Below, piece by piece: positions 8,401 through 16,318 of a stretch of 64,000 nt of DNA. The notes below the pieces were generated by a model. It was not told the origin of the DNA and ran no database searches. It saw only the letters and a list, made by a program, of their open reading frames with translations. Source of the stretch: 3-1-20CM-4-69-9 sp963833655 (GTDB lineage Bacteria > Actinomycetota > Thermoleophilia > Gaiellales > Gaiellaceae); NCBI GenBank assembly GCA_963833655.1, contig CAWHYL010000005.1, positions 310,001 to 374,000 on the forward strand. The letters are read 5' to 3'. Each line of letters begins with the position of its first letter. Within the stretch, counting starts at the first letter, position 1. The position numbers were made by a program, and so were the translations under genes.

Positions 8401-8811
8401 ATGGACACCGAGGCCGCGGCGCTGGCATGGGCGGACGCGTGGGCCCGCTGCTGGCGCGCGCTCGACGCCGACCTCCTCGAGCCCGTCTACGCGCCGGGCG
8501 CCGTGCAGCGCTCGCACCCGTTTCGCGAGCCCGGCAACCCGATCGAGTACGCCCGCTGGGCGCTCGGCGAGGAGGAGGGCGAGCCCGAGGTGTGGATGGG
8601 CGAGCCGATCGTCACGGGCGATCGCGCCGCGATCGAGTGGTGGGCTGCCATCATCGAGAACGGCAAGCCGGTGTCGCTCGCGGGCACCTCGGTGATCCGC
8701 TTCGGAGCCGACGGCCGCGCTGTCGAGCAGACGGACTACTGGGGCCAGGCCGAGGGGCGCGTCCCACCGTTCCGTGGTTGGGGGTCCGGCACCTCTACTG
8801 CAGGGCCGTGA
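8401..8811 (+). CDS. NTF2-like (SnoaL) fold protein
   Basis: A 136-residue protein of nuclear-transport-factor-2 fold type: an N-terminal helix (AWADAWARCWRALDADLLEPVYAPGA), a beta core ending in GTSVIRFGADGRAVEQTDYWGQ, and a typical DYW tail. Family members include small isomerases, cyclases and stress-associated proteins of unknown ligand. No Shine-Dalgarno sequence is visible upstream of the ATG. Its 3' end overlaps that of the convergent yjbQ gene by 17 bases. Specific function unknown. Confidence 0.75.
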   Translation: MDTEAAALAWADAWARCWRALDADLLEPVYAPGAVQRSHPFREPGNPIEYARWALGEEEGEPEVWMGEPIVTGDRAAIEWWAAIIENGKPVSLAGTSVIRFGADGRAVEQTDYWGQAEGRVPPFRGWGSGTSTAGP

Positions 8812-9196
8812 CGTAGACCTTGCGGTCGCGCGGGCCGTCGAACTCGCAGAAGAAGATTCCCTGCCACGTTCCGAGCGCGAGCTTGCCGCCGTCGAGCGGG
8901 ACGAGGATCTGCGGGCTCATGAGCGACGCGCGGACGTGCGACGGCGCGTTCGGGCCGTCGGGATCCTCGACGTGCTTCCAGTCCCAGCCGTCGTCGACGA
9001 CGTTCTCGAGCGCGGCTTCGAGATCGGCGGCGACCGCCGGGTCTGCGCCCTCGTTGATCGTCACACCCGCCGTCGTGTGCGGGACGTAGACGAGAGCGGC
9101 GGCGGCGCCGTTCGTCTCGCCGAGCGCGTCCTGCACCTGCCGCGTGATGTCGACGAGTTGGGTGTGCCGATCTGTCTTGAGTCGGATCTCGTGCAC
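8795..9196 (-). CDS. yjbQ: YjbQ/UPF0047 family protein
   Basis: A 133-residue protein of the YjbQ family, full length. The central YVPHTTAGVTINEGADP motif and the C-terminal LGTWQGIFFCEFDGPR segment, where E. coli YjbQ has its conserved catalytic-site residues, are intact. The E. coli protein has been linked to secondary thiamine-phosphate synthase activity, but its physiological role is unclear. It is convergent with the NTF2-like gene and divergent from the peptidase gene at 9220; the 23 bases between leave little room for separate promoters. Confidence 0.88.
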   Translation of the reverse strand: MHEIRLKTDRHTQLVDITRQVQDALGETNGAAAALVYVPHTTAGVTINEGADPAVAADLEAALENVVDDGWDWKHVEDPDGPNAPSHVRASLMSPQILVPLDGGKLALGTWQGIFFCEFDGPRDRKVYVTALQ

Positions 9197-9219
9197 GGCC
9201 TGCGTATCCTAGTGGCGGC

Positions 9220-10716
9220 ATGCCCGCCACCCCTCCGTCCGAACGAGAGCTCGACGCCTACCGGGAACAGGCCGACCGCTTCATCGCACAGCTCGACGAG
9301 GAGTTCTATCTGCACTACGCCGGGCTGAAGGACACGTTCGACCTCACGTCGATCTACGAGCGGCACAAGAACCTGACGGAGCTCGAGCAGGTGGAGTCGA
9401 TCGGCCTTGCCGTCAACGGCGGCGCGCGCGTGCGCGAGCTCTGGCGGTTCGCCTGCGAGGGCTACTTCGGCGACCTGACGCGCGAGCATGCGGAGAGGGT
9501 CGCCGAGCTCGAGTCGGAGCTGTCGATCACCGTCGACGGCGACGAGATCCCGTACCGGATGGTGCGGCCCGCGCTCGCGAACGAGCCCGACCGCGACAAG
9601 CGGCGCGAGCTCGACGCGCGCGCGAACGAGGTGCTCGACGAGCACATGAACCCGCTCCACCTCGACGCCGCGCAGGTGATCCAGCGTGGCGCGCGCGACC
9701 TCGGCTTCGCCAACTACCTCGAGCTGTACCGCAAGGCACTGCCGTCGTCCGCACTCGACGATCTCGCCGAGCAGTGCCGCTACTTCCTCGACTCGACGCA
9801 GCGGTTGTACGAGGACGCGGCCGACAAGCTGTTCCGCGAGCGAGTCGGCGTCCCGCTGGCCGAAGCGCAGCGATGGGACGTGCCGCGCCTCTTCCGCGCG
9901 CCGGAGTGGGACACGATGTTCCCCGCCGACCGGATGGTGCCGGCGCTCGAGAAGACGCTCGGCGACCTGGGCATCGACCTGAAGTCGCAGGCGAACGTCA
10001 CCCTCGACCTCGACGAGCGGCCGAACAAGAGCCCGCGCGCGTTCTGCGCGCCGATCGAGGTGCCCGACCGCGTCGTGCTCGTCATCCAGCCGATCGGCGG
10101 CCCCGACGACTGGCGCGCGCTCTTCCACGAGGCGGGCCACACGGAGCACTTCGCGCACACGTCCCGCGACCTCTCGATGGAGGAGAAGCGACTCGGCGAC
10201 AACGCCGTGACCGAGGGCTGGGCGATGCTGCTGCAGCACCTCACGGACGAGCCGGCGTGGCTCACGGGCATGCTCGACTTCGCGCGCCCGAACGAGTACG
10301 CGGTCGAGGGCGCGACCGGGCTGCTCTATTTCGTGCGGCGCTACGCCGCGAAGATCCTGTACGAGATCGAGTTCCATTCGGCGGAGGACGTGACGACGAT
10401 GCGCTCGCGCTACGCGGAGCTGCTCTCCGACGCGCTCAAGATCGATGTCACGCCCACCAACTACCTCGCCGACATCGACTCGGGCTTCTACGTCTCGTCG
10501 TACCTCCGTTCGTGGGCGTTCGAAGCGCAGCTGCGCGCGTATCTGAAGGAGAAGTTCGGGACGCGCTGGTTCGCCTCGCGCGACGCCGGGGCGCTCCTGC
10601 GCGAGCTCTGGGCCGAGGGCCAGCGCATGCGGGCCGAGGAGATGCTCAAGGAGGTCACGGGCTCCACCCTGGAGATGGAGGCCGTGGCGGAAAGAGTCAA
10701 GGAAGCTCTCCCCTAA
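9220..10716 (+). CDS. M3-like metallopeptidase (HEAGH)
   Basis: A 498-residue, largely helical zinc metallopeptidase. The zinc motif HEAGH is at residues 303-307 and the third ligand is probably Glu332 in VTEGWAML. The helical layout and the motif position, with about 190 residues after it, resemble gluzincins of the M3/M2 (oligopeptidase/angiotensin-converting-enzyme) group, though it is shorter than thimet-type M3 enzymes (about 600-680). There is no signal peptide, so it should act on cytoplasmic oligopeptides. The exact subfamily is uncertain. Confidence 0.75.
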   Translation: MPATPPSERELDAYREQADRFIAQLDEEFYLHYAGLKDTFDLTSIYERHKNLTELEQVESIGLAVNGGARVRELWRFACEGYFGDLTREHAERVAELESELSITVDGDEIPYRMVRPALANEPDRDKRRELDARANEVLDEHMNPLHLDAAQVIQRGARDLGFANYLELYRKALPSSALDDLAEQCRYFLDSTQRLYEDAADKLFRERVGVPLAEAQRWDVPRLFRAPEWDTMFPADRMVPALEKTLGDLGIDLKSQANVTLDLDERPNKSPRAFCAPIEVPDRVVLVIQPIGGPDDWRALFHEAGHTEHFAHTSRDLSMEEKRLGDNAVTEGWAMLLQHLTDEPAWLTGMLDFARPNEYAVEGATGLLYFVRRYAAKILYEIEFHSAEDVTTMRSRYAELLSDALKIDVTPTNYLADIDSGFYVSSYLRSWAFEAQLRAYLKEKFGTRWFASRDAGALLRELWAEGQRMRAEEMLKEVTGSTLEMEAVAERVKEALP

Positions 10717-10746
10717 CGACCGGTCCCTCCGTCCTGGGTACGTGCA

Positions 10747-10758
10747 TATGCTTTATGC
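10747..10758 (+). promoter_or_regulatory. Possible -10 box for a leaderless transcript
   Basis: TATGCT (10747-10752) lies 6 bases upstream of the ATG at 10759. No Shine-Dalgarno sequence precedes that ATG, so transcription could start at the A of the start codon. Leaderless messages are common in actinobacteria. No convincing -35 box is seen. Confidence 0.35.
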
Positions 10759-12096
10759 ATGTCCAGGACCCGAGTGCTGATCGCAGGGGCCGCGGGGCGG
10801 GACTTCCACAACTTCAACCTCGTCTACCGCGACCGCCCCGAGTACGAAGTCGTCGCGTTCACCGCGACGCAGATCCCGAACATCGACGGCCGGCGCTACC
10901 CGCCCGAGCTGGCCGGCTCGCTCTATCCCGAGGGCATCCCGATCCTCCCGGAGTCGGCGCTCGAGCAGCTCGTCCGCGAGCACGAGATCGACTCGGTCGT
11001 GTTCGCGTACTCCGACGTGACGCACGACCACGTCATGCACGTCGGCTCGCGCGCGCTTGCCGCGGGCGCGTCGTACCACCTGATCTCGCCTCACGACACG
11101 ATGCTCGCCTCGGCGAAGCCGGTGGTCGCGATCTGCGCGGTGCGCACGGGCTCGGGGAAAAGCCAGACGACGCGCCACGTCGCGCGCCTGTTGCGCGAGG
11201 GCGGGAAGCGCGTCGCCGTTCTCCGCCATCCGATGCCGTACGGCGACCTCGCCGCGCAAGCGGTGCAGCGGTTCGAGCGGTACGAGGATCTCGAGGCGGC
11301 GGACGCGACGATCGAGGAACGCGAGGAGTACGAGCCGCATCTCGCGGAAGGGAACCTGGTCTTCGCCGGCATCGACTACGAGCGCATCCTTCGCGCCGCC
11401 GAGCAGGAGGCGGACGTGGTGCTCTGGGACGGCGGCAACAACGACACGCCGTTCATCAAGCCCGACGTCCACATCGTCGTCGTCGACCCGCACCGCCCCG
11501 GCCACGAGCTCCGCTACCACCCCGGCGAGACCAACCTGCGGATGGCGGACGTCTGCGTCGTGAACAAGATCGACAGCGCACCGCAGGAGGGGATCGACGC
11601 GGTGCTCGACTCCGTCCACGAGAACACGACGAACGCGCGCGTCGTCCTCGCGGCGTCGCCGTTCGACGTGGAAGGCGACCCGGAAGAGATCCGCGGCAAG
11701 CGCGTGCTTGCGGTCGAGGACGGTCCGACGCTGACGCACGGCGAGATGACCTACGGCGCGGCGGTGCTCGCCGCCAAGCAGCACGGCGCCGCTGAGCTCG
11801 TCGACCCGCGGCCGTTCGCGGTCGGCACGATCGCAGAGACGTTCGAGCAGTATCCGAACGTCGGCACGCTGCTCCCTGCGATGGGCTACGGACGCAAGCA
11901 GATGGACGACCTGCGCGAGACGATCGAGCGCTCGGACGCGGAGCTCGTCCTGATCGGGACGCCGATCGACCTGCGCCGCCTGATCGATCTCGACAAGCCG
12001 GCGCTGCGTGTCACCTACAAGCTTCAGGAGATGGGCGAGCCGACGCTGAAGGACGTGCTCGTCGAGAAGGGCCTGCTGGCACCAGCGCTCGTGTGA
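10759..12096 (+). CDS. Cyclic 2,3-diphosphoglycerate synthetase-like P-loop protein
   Basis: A 445-residue protein resembling the cyclic 2,3-diphosphoglycerate synthetase (CpgS) family known from methanogens. A Rossmann-like N-terminus (TRVLIAGAAGRDFHNFN) is followed by a P-loop segment VRTGSGKSQTTRH (about 130-142), a Walker-B-like DVVLWDGGNND and a C-terminal nucleotide-binding part (DVCVVNKID). In bacteria this homologue often lies by carbamate kinase, as here: its stop shares GTGA with the kinase start. That pairing suggests an acyl-phosphate or carbamoyl-related reaction rather than thermoadaptive cDPG synthesis, but the substrate is unknown. Confidence 0.75.
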   Translation: MSRTRVLIAGAAGRDFHNFNLVYRDRPEYEVVAFTATQIPNIDGRRYPPELAGSLYPEGIPILPESALEQLVREHEIDSVVFAYSDVTHDHVMHVGSRALAAGASYHLISPHDTMLASAKPVVAICAVRTGSGKSQTTRHVARLLREGGKRVAVLRHPMPYGDLAAQAVQRFERYEDLEAADATIEEREEYEPHLAEGNLVFAGIDYERILRAAEQEADVVLWDGGNNDTPFIKPDVHIVVVDPHRPGHELRYHPGETNLRMADVCVVNKIDSAPQEGIDAVLDSVHENTTNARVVLAASPFDVEGDPEEIRGKRVLAVEDGPTLTHGEMTYGAAVLAAKQHGAAELVDPRPFAVGTIAETFEQYPNVGTLLPAMGYGRKQMDDLRETIERSDAELVLIGTPIDLRRLIDLDKPALRVTYKLQEMGEPTLKDVLVEKGLLAPALV

Positions 12097-12971
12097 GCGC
12101 CACCGTCCTAGCGCTGGGCGGGAACGCGTTGATGCGGCCCGGCGAGCGTGGCACGGCGGCAGAGCAACTGGCGAACCTTCGCCGTGCAGTGAGTGCGCTG
12201 CAACCGCTGCTCGCGCAGCCCGAGCTCGTGCTCACGCACGGAAACGGGCCACAGGTCGGGAACGAGCTGATCCGCCAGGAGCGCGCGGCCGACGAGGCGC
12301 CGCCGCTGCCGCTCTGGCTCGCGGTGGCGCAGACGCAGGCGGAGATCGGGGCGCTCATCGCTGCCGAGCTGCGCGCGTACGCGATGCCCGCCTGCTTGCT
12401 GACGCACGTCCGGGTCGCGGCGGACGACCCGGCGTTCGACCGGCCGACGAAGCCGATCGGCCCCTTCTACTCCGCCGAGCAGGCCGAGGAGCTGACGCGC
12501 GAGCGTGGCTGGGCGATGGTCTCCGACGCGAACCGTGGCCACCGCCGCGTGGTTGCGTCGCCGCAGCCGCTCGAGATCGTCGAGCTGGACGTGATCCGCC
12601 GCCTCGCCGCCGGCGGCGCGGTCGTCGTCGCGTGCGGCGGCGGCGGCATTCCGGTCGTGCGGCGAGGCGAGCGGCTGACGGGCGTCGACGCGGTCATCGA
12701 CAAGGACCGCGCGTCCGCGCTGCTTGCCAGCGGCCTCGACGCGGAGCGGCTGATCATCCTCACCGAGGTGCCGAGCGTCTACCGCAACTTCGGCGAGGCC
12801 GATCAGGAGGCGCTGCCGACGCTCTCGCGCGAGGATGCGGAGCGGCTGCTCCCGCAGCTCGCGGAGGGCTCGATGCGACCCAAGGTCGAGGCCGCGCTCG
12901 CGTTCGGCGGCGAGACGCTGATCACGAACTTCGAAGGGCTCGAGTCAGGCGGCGGAACTCGGATCGCCTGA
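12093..12971 (+). CDS. arcC: Carbamate kinase (copy 1)
   Basis: A 292-residue amino-acid-kinase-fold enzyme that interconverts carbamoyl phosphate plus ADP with carbamate plus ATP. LALGGNAL at the N-terminus, LTHGNGPQVGNE, PTKPIGPFY, CGGGGIPVV and DKDRASALLA are all carbamate kinase signatures. It overlaps the upstream CpgS-like gene by 4 bases, so the two are translationally coupled. A second copy lies in the arginine deiminase operon at 50332-51285; the two are clearly diverged. Here no arginine genes are adjacent, so the source of carbamoyl phosphate is probably different. Confidence 0.9.
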   Translation: MSATVLALGGNALMRPGERGTAAEQLANLRRAVSALQPLLAQPELVLTHGNGPQVGNELIRQERAADEAPPLPLWLAVAQTQAEIGALIAAELRAYAMPACLLTHVRVAADDPAFDRPTKPIGPFYSAEQAEELTRERGWAMVSDANRGHRRVVASPQPLEIVELDVIRRLAAGGAVVVACGGGGIPVVRRGERLTGVDAVIDKDRASALLASGLDAERLIILTEVPSVYRNFGEADQEALPTLSREDAERLLPQLAEGSMRPKVEAALAFGGETLITNFEGLESGGGTRIA

Positions 12972-14573
12972 CCAGAGCGGTCCGCGCACGACGCGACCCG
13001 GCAGCGCCCCTGTGTGCTCGCCGTCACGCAGGACAGGGGTCCCGTTGACGACGACGTGCTCGACACCGGTCGCGTACCGGTGCGGGTCGTCGAACGTCGC
13101 GTGATCCTCGATACGTGACGGATCGAACACGACGACGTCGGCGCAGTAGCCGGGCTCGACCAGGCCGCGTCCCCGGAGGCGCAGCGTGCGCGCCGGCAGC
13201 GATGTCAACCGGCGGATCGCCTCCTCGAGCGGAACGATCTGCTCGGAGCGGACGTACCGCCCGAGCAGCCGGGCGAAGCTGCCGTACGCACGCGGGTGGC
13301 TGCTCCATTGCAGAAACCGTCCCTCCGCGGACGGCGCGTCCGAGTCCGAGCAGAAGCTGACCCACGGGAGCGCGAGGATACGGCGCAGGTTGTCCTCCGA
13401 CATCGTGAAGTAGGCGGCGCCGACGCGCGTGCCGTCCTCGACGACGAGGTCGATCGCCGTCTCCGCGGGCGGCAGGCCGCGCGCGGCCGCGACCTCGGCG
13501 AGCGTCTTGCCCGTCAGCGGCCGCAGCGCCTCGTTCTTGAACGCCAGCAGCTTGATGTTCTCCGGGCCCGCGAGCTGGAACATGTTCTCCCACGCGTCGG
13601 TGGGCTCGTGCATCTCCGCGGCGACGCGCGCTCGAACGGCGGGATCCTGCAGCCGCGCGCGCCACGCCTCGAAGCCGCCGGCCTGCACCCACGGCGGCAT
13701 CGCGCCGTCGAGGCCGGTTGCGCCCGCGGTGTAGGTGTACATGTCGGCCGTCAGCTCGAGGCCGTTCCGCTGCTCCGCCTCCACCCGCTCGATGAGGCTC
13801 TCGAGCTTCGGCCAGTTCTCGCGGCCCGCGACCTTGAGGTGGTAGATCTCGCCGCGCACGCCGGCGCTGCGCACGATCGTGAGGAACTCGTCGAGCGCCT
13901 CGAGGAGCGCGTCGCCCTCGCTGCGAAGGTGGGTGATGTAGAGGCCGGCCGGCTGCGCGAGCGCGATCAGCTCGTCTGTCCGCGCGTAGAAGGCGGGCGC
14001 GTAGATCAGGGCGGCCGCGAGGCCGACGGCGCCCTCGTGCATCGCCTCGACGACGAGCTGTCGCATGCGGACGAGCTCGGCGTCGGTCGGCGCGCGGTCG
14101 TCCGCGCCGATCACGTGCTCGCGGACCGTCGCAGACCCGACAAACGAGGCGACGTTCGGCGCCACGCCGCGACGCTCCAGGTGCTCGAGGTACTCGCCGA
14201 GGGTGGTCCACTCGACGGGGTGCCCGAGCAGCGCCTGCGCCTCGACCTCTTCCTTCATCCTCTCCGTGAGCGGCCCCATCGAGATGCCCTCGCCCATCAC
14301 CTCGAGCGTCACGCCCTGGCGGATGTCGCTCTGCGCGCGGCCGTCCTCGAGCAACGACTCCGTCGCCCAGCTGAGCATGTTGACGAAGCCGGGCGCGACG
14401 GCGTGGCCCGTGGCGTCGAGCTCGTCGCGGCCCTGCCAACCCTCGAGGCGGCCGGCGGCGGCAATCGTCGCGCCGCGGATCGCGACGTCGCCCTCGAACG
14501 GGGCCCCGCCGCGGCCGTCGTGGATCGTGCCGTTCCGGATCAGGAGATCGGCGGTCTCGATCCCGCAACGATC
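12945..14573 (-). CDS. N-acyl-D-amino-acid deacylase family amidohydrolase, 5' end unclear
   Basis: An amidohydrolase-superfamily protein of about 540 residues. Later metal-site motifs ITHLRSEG, IYHLKVAG and SFCSDSDAPS match D-aminoacylase-type enzymes, but the first motif, usually PGFIDxHxH, reads PGFVNMLSW. The frame runs in from 14573 with recognisable N-terminal sequence (TADLLIRNGTIHDG), yet holds no ATG, GTG or TTG before the ATG at 14378, which would cut off the first beta-sandwich. A palindrome begins just upstream at 14581. Either a rare start codon (CTG at 14543 is possible), a lost base, or a truncated gene explains this. Convergent with arcC, overlapping by 27 bases. Confidence 0.7.
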   Translation of the reverse strand, partial: DRCGIETADLLIRNGTIHDGRGGAPFEGDVAIRGATIAAAGRLEGWQGRDELDATGHAVAPGFVNMLSWATESLLEDGRAQSDIRQGVTLEVMGEGISMGPLTERMKEEVEAQALLGHPVEWTTLGEYLEHLERRGVAPNVASFVGSATVREHVIGADDRAPTDAELVRMRQLVVEAMHEGAVGLAAALIYAPAFYARTDELIALAQPAGLYITHLRSEGDALLEALDEFLTIVRSAGVRGEIYHLKVAGRENWPKLESLIERVEAEQRNGLELTADMYTYTAGATGLDGAMPPWVQAGGFEAWRARLQDPAVRARVAAEMHEPTDAWENMFQLAGPENIKLLAFKNEALRPLTGKTLAEVAAARGLPPAETAIDLVVEDGTRVGAAYFTMSEDNLRRILALPWVSFCSDSDAPSAEGRFLQWSSHPRAYGSFARLLGRYVRSEQIVPLEEAIRRLTSLPARTLRLRGRGLVEPGYCADVVVFDPSRIEDHATFDDPHRYATGVEHVVVNGTPVLRDGEHTGALPGRVVRGPLWSGDPSSAA

Positions 14574-14580
14574 TCAGAGG

Positions 14581-14612
14581 CGGGGGTCTGACCCCGAGGG
14601 GTCAGACCCCCG
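14581..14612. terminator. 15-bp perfect nested palindrome after hsp20
   Basis: CGGGGGTCTGACCCC (14581-14595) is repeated inverted at 14598-14612 with a 2-base spacer. Each arm is itself almost palindromic (GGGGTC/GACCCC). It follows the hsp20 stop codon by 5 bases on the minus strand and abuts the uncertain 5' end of the deacylase gene. Likely a terminator of hsp20 or a dispersed REP-like element. Confidence 0.6.
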
Positions 14613-14617
14613 AAGCC

Positions 14618-15082
14618 TTACTTCTGCTCGGCCGTCCCTTCGATCGTGCCGGAGCCGATCTGGATGCGCTTCGGCTTCGGCTGCTCCGGTTTCTTCACGT
14701 GGAGCTCGAGAACGCCGTTCTCGTACTTCGCCTTCACGTCCCCCTCGGTGACGCCCTGCGGCACGCCGAACGTGCGCGAGAACGTCCCGTAGCGCCGCTC
14801 GAAGCGGTAGAAGCGGTCGTCCTGCTCCTCCTTGGCCTGCTCACGCTCGGCCGTGACGGTCAGCGCGCCCTCGTCGAGCTCCACCGAGATCTTGTCCTCG
14901 GGGATGCCCGGCAGGTCGAGCGCGTAGACGACCTCGGAATCGGTCTCCCAGACGTCGAGCGCAGGCACCCAGGCCTGAGCGCTCCGGTCGTTCCCCTCGA
15001 GGAGGCCGTTCATGAAACGACTCATCTCGTTCTGGAGCGTCGCGATCTCGCGGAACGGCTCCCAACGAGCCAGAGTGGCCAT
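14618..15082 (-). CDS. hsp20: Hsp20/alpha-crystallin small heat shock protein
   Basis: A 154-residue small heat-shock chaperone. ATLARWEPFREIATLQNEM at the N-terminus, the alpha-crystallin domain from VWETDSEVVYALDLPG to the FxxF/GVL region (YENGVLELHVKKPE), and a C-terminal tail are full length. The ATG at 15082 is preceded by AAAGGAGGAGAA; the frame extends a few codons further but that stretch is the ribosome-binding site. A good promoter lies at 15116-15144. It holds unfolded proteins in solution under heat or other stress. Confidence 0.95.
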   Translation of the reverse strand: MATLARWEPFREIATLQNEMSRFMNGLLEGNDRSAQAWVPALDVWETDSEVVYALDLPGIPEDKISVELDEGALTVTAEREQAKEEQDDRFYRFERRYGTFSRTFGVPQGVTEGDVKAKYENGVLELHVKKPEQPKPKRIQIGSGTIEGTAEQK

Positions 15083-15115
15083 TTCTCCTCCTTTCACGAA
15101 CTTGAATACGGAAAA

Positions 15116-15145
15116 AAGATAAAACCTTAGTGCCTATCTGTCAAG
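15116..15145 (-). promoter_or_regulatory. hsp20 promoter with HAIR-like operator
   Basis: On the minus strand TTGACA (15144-15139) and TATCTT (15121-15116) are separated by 17 bases, a near-consensus vegetative promoter in an unusually AT-rich patch. CTTGACA (15145-15139), 7 bases, then ACTAAGG (15131-15125) has the spacing of the HspR element CTTGAGT-N7-ACTCAAG with several mismatches. HspR repression of hsp20 is therefore possible but not secure. Confidence 0.6.
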
Positions 15146-15173
15146 TCCTACGAGCGAGTACGATCGCGGCCTC

Positions 15174-15887
15174 GTGCTCCCCCTCCGTGACAACGTCCCG
15201 ACCCGGACGTTCCCGCTCGTCACGGTGGCGCTCATCGTCGCGAACTTCATCGTCTGGTTCTGGGAGCTGAGCGGCCGCGGCGTCGATTACCACGTCGTCA
15301 AGGACGGCTTCTACCCCTGCTCGCTGCACGGGCCGTGCGACCAGGTCGAGCTCAACGGCCAGATCGTGGCGCACCACCTCTCCTGGTGGGAGAGCACGTT
15401 CACAGCGATGTTCATGCACGCCAGCTGGGAGCACATCCTCGGGAACATGCTCTTCCTGTGGATCTTCGGGAACAACGTCGAGGACGCGCTCGGCCGCGTG
15501 CGCTTCCTCCTCTGGTACCTGGCGGCGGGGGTCGTCGCGGCGGCGACGCAGTCCGTCGTGACGCTCGCGGTCGGCACCGTCCACGATGCGAGCGTCCCGA
15601 ACATCGGCGCCAGCGGCGCCATCGCAGCGGTGCTCGGCGCCTATTTCGTGCTGCTGCCGCGAGCCAAGGTCCTGACGCTGATCCTCTTCTTCATTCCCCG
15701 GGAGATCCCCGCCGTCTGGTTCCTCGGGATCTGGATCCTGCTGCAGATCTGGCAGGGCGGCGTCGGCGTAACGCACCCGAACCAGACCGGCGGAGTCGCG
15801 GTCTTCGCCCACATCGGCGGTTTCGCCTTCGGCGTCTTGACGGTCCGCCTCGTGGCGAAGCGCCGCCCCCTGCAACCCTCGTACTGA
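15174..15887 (+). CDS. Rhomboid family intramembrane serine protease
   Basis: A 237-residue protein with six to seven membrane segments. GASGAIAAVLG holds the catalytic Ser147, and FAHIGGFAFG holds the catalytic His213; WEHILGNMLFLWIFG carries the conserved Asn. The large loop after TM1 (residues about 33-75) with two Cys residues is typical of actinobacterial rhomboids. It cleaves membrane protein substrates within the bilayer. The start used is the GTG at 15174; it is divergent from hsp20 and its stop lies 2 bases before the next gene. Confidence 0.92.
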   Translation: MLPLRDNVPTRTFPLVTVALIVANFIVWFWELSGRGVDYHVVKDGFYPCSLHGPCDQVELNGQIVAHHLSWWESTFTAMFMHASWEHILGNMLFLWIFGNNVEDALGRVRFLLWYLAAGVVAAATQSVVTLAVGTVHDASVPNIGASGAIAAVLGAYFVLLPRAKVLTLILFFIPREIPAVWFLGIWILLQIWQGGVGVTHPNQTGGVAVFAHIGGFAFGVLTVRLVAKRRPLQPSY

Positions 15888-15889
15888 CG

Positions 15890-16201
15890 GTGCCCGCGCG
15901 CGACTTCGAAAACCAGGTAAGGCAGGCACTCGACGAGCTCCCGCCCGAGCTCGCAAGCGGCCTGAAGAACGTCGCGGTCGTCGTCGAGGACGAGAACGAG
16001 GAGGAGCCCGAGCTGCTCGGGCTCTTCGAGGAGCTGCCGTACCTGCCGGCCAAGATCACGATCTACCGGCGGCCGCTCGAGGCTGATTTCGGCCGCGACC
16101 CGGAGCTGCTGCGGCACGAGATCCGCGTGACGGTCCTCCACGAGGTCGCCCATTACTTCGGGATCGACGAAGAGCGGCTGGCCGAGCTCGGCTACGCCTG
16201 A
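15890..16201 (+). CDS. Metallopeptidase family protein (minimal zincin, PF06262-like)
   Basis: A 103-residue minimal zincin. The zinc-binding motif HEVAHYFGIDEERL is near residues 83-96, preceded by a short alpha/beta scaffold (LPPELASGLKNVAVVVEDENEEE). Proteins of this family are common in actinobacteria; their substrates are unknown. The GTG at 15890 starts just after the rhomboid stop, and the stop TGA overlaps the ATG of the small membrane protein that follows, so the genes are likely one operon. Confidence 0.8.
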   Translation: MPARDFENQVRQALDELPPELASGLKNVAVVVEDENEEEPELLGLFEELPYLPAKITIYRRPLEADFGRDPELLRHEIRVTVLHEVAHYFGIDEERLAELGYA

Positions 16202-16290
16202 TGGTCTCGGCTCTCAACTGGATCGCTCTCGTGGCCGCGATCGTCGGAGCCGCGGCGGTGGTTGTTTTCTTCATCGGGCCCCGGGAATGA
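16201..16290 (+). CDS. Small single-TM protein (29 residues)
   Basis: An ATG at 16201 overlaps the preceding TGA (TGATG). It opens a 29-codon frame: about 5 residues, one hydrophobic helix (NWIALVAAIVGAAAVVVFFI) and a short charged end (GPRE). The translational coupling and the clean transmembrane helix argue that it is real despite its length. No function is known. Confidence 0.5.
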   Translation: MVSALNWIALVAAIVGAAAVVVFFIGPRE

Positions 16291-16318
16291 CGCCGGGCTC
16301 CACGACGTTTTGAGGGAC

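Noticed and set aside
9774..11795. 673-codon plus-strand ORF
   Set aside because: It spans two real genes in a different frame with Arg/Pro-rich sequence typical of GC-rich shadow frames.
13024..14568. 514-codon minus-strand ORF beginning at TTG 14568
   Set aside because: It is the Arg-rich +1 shadow of the amidohydrolase gene and has no family motifs.
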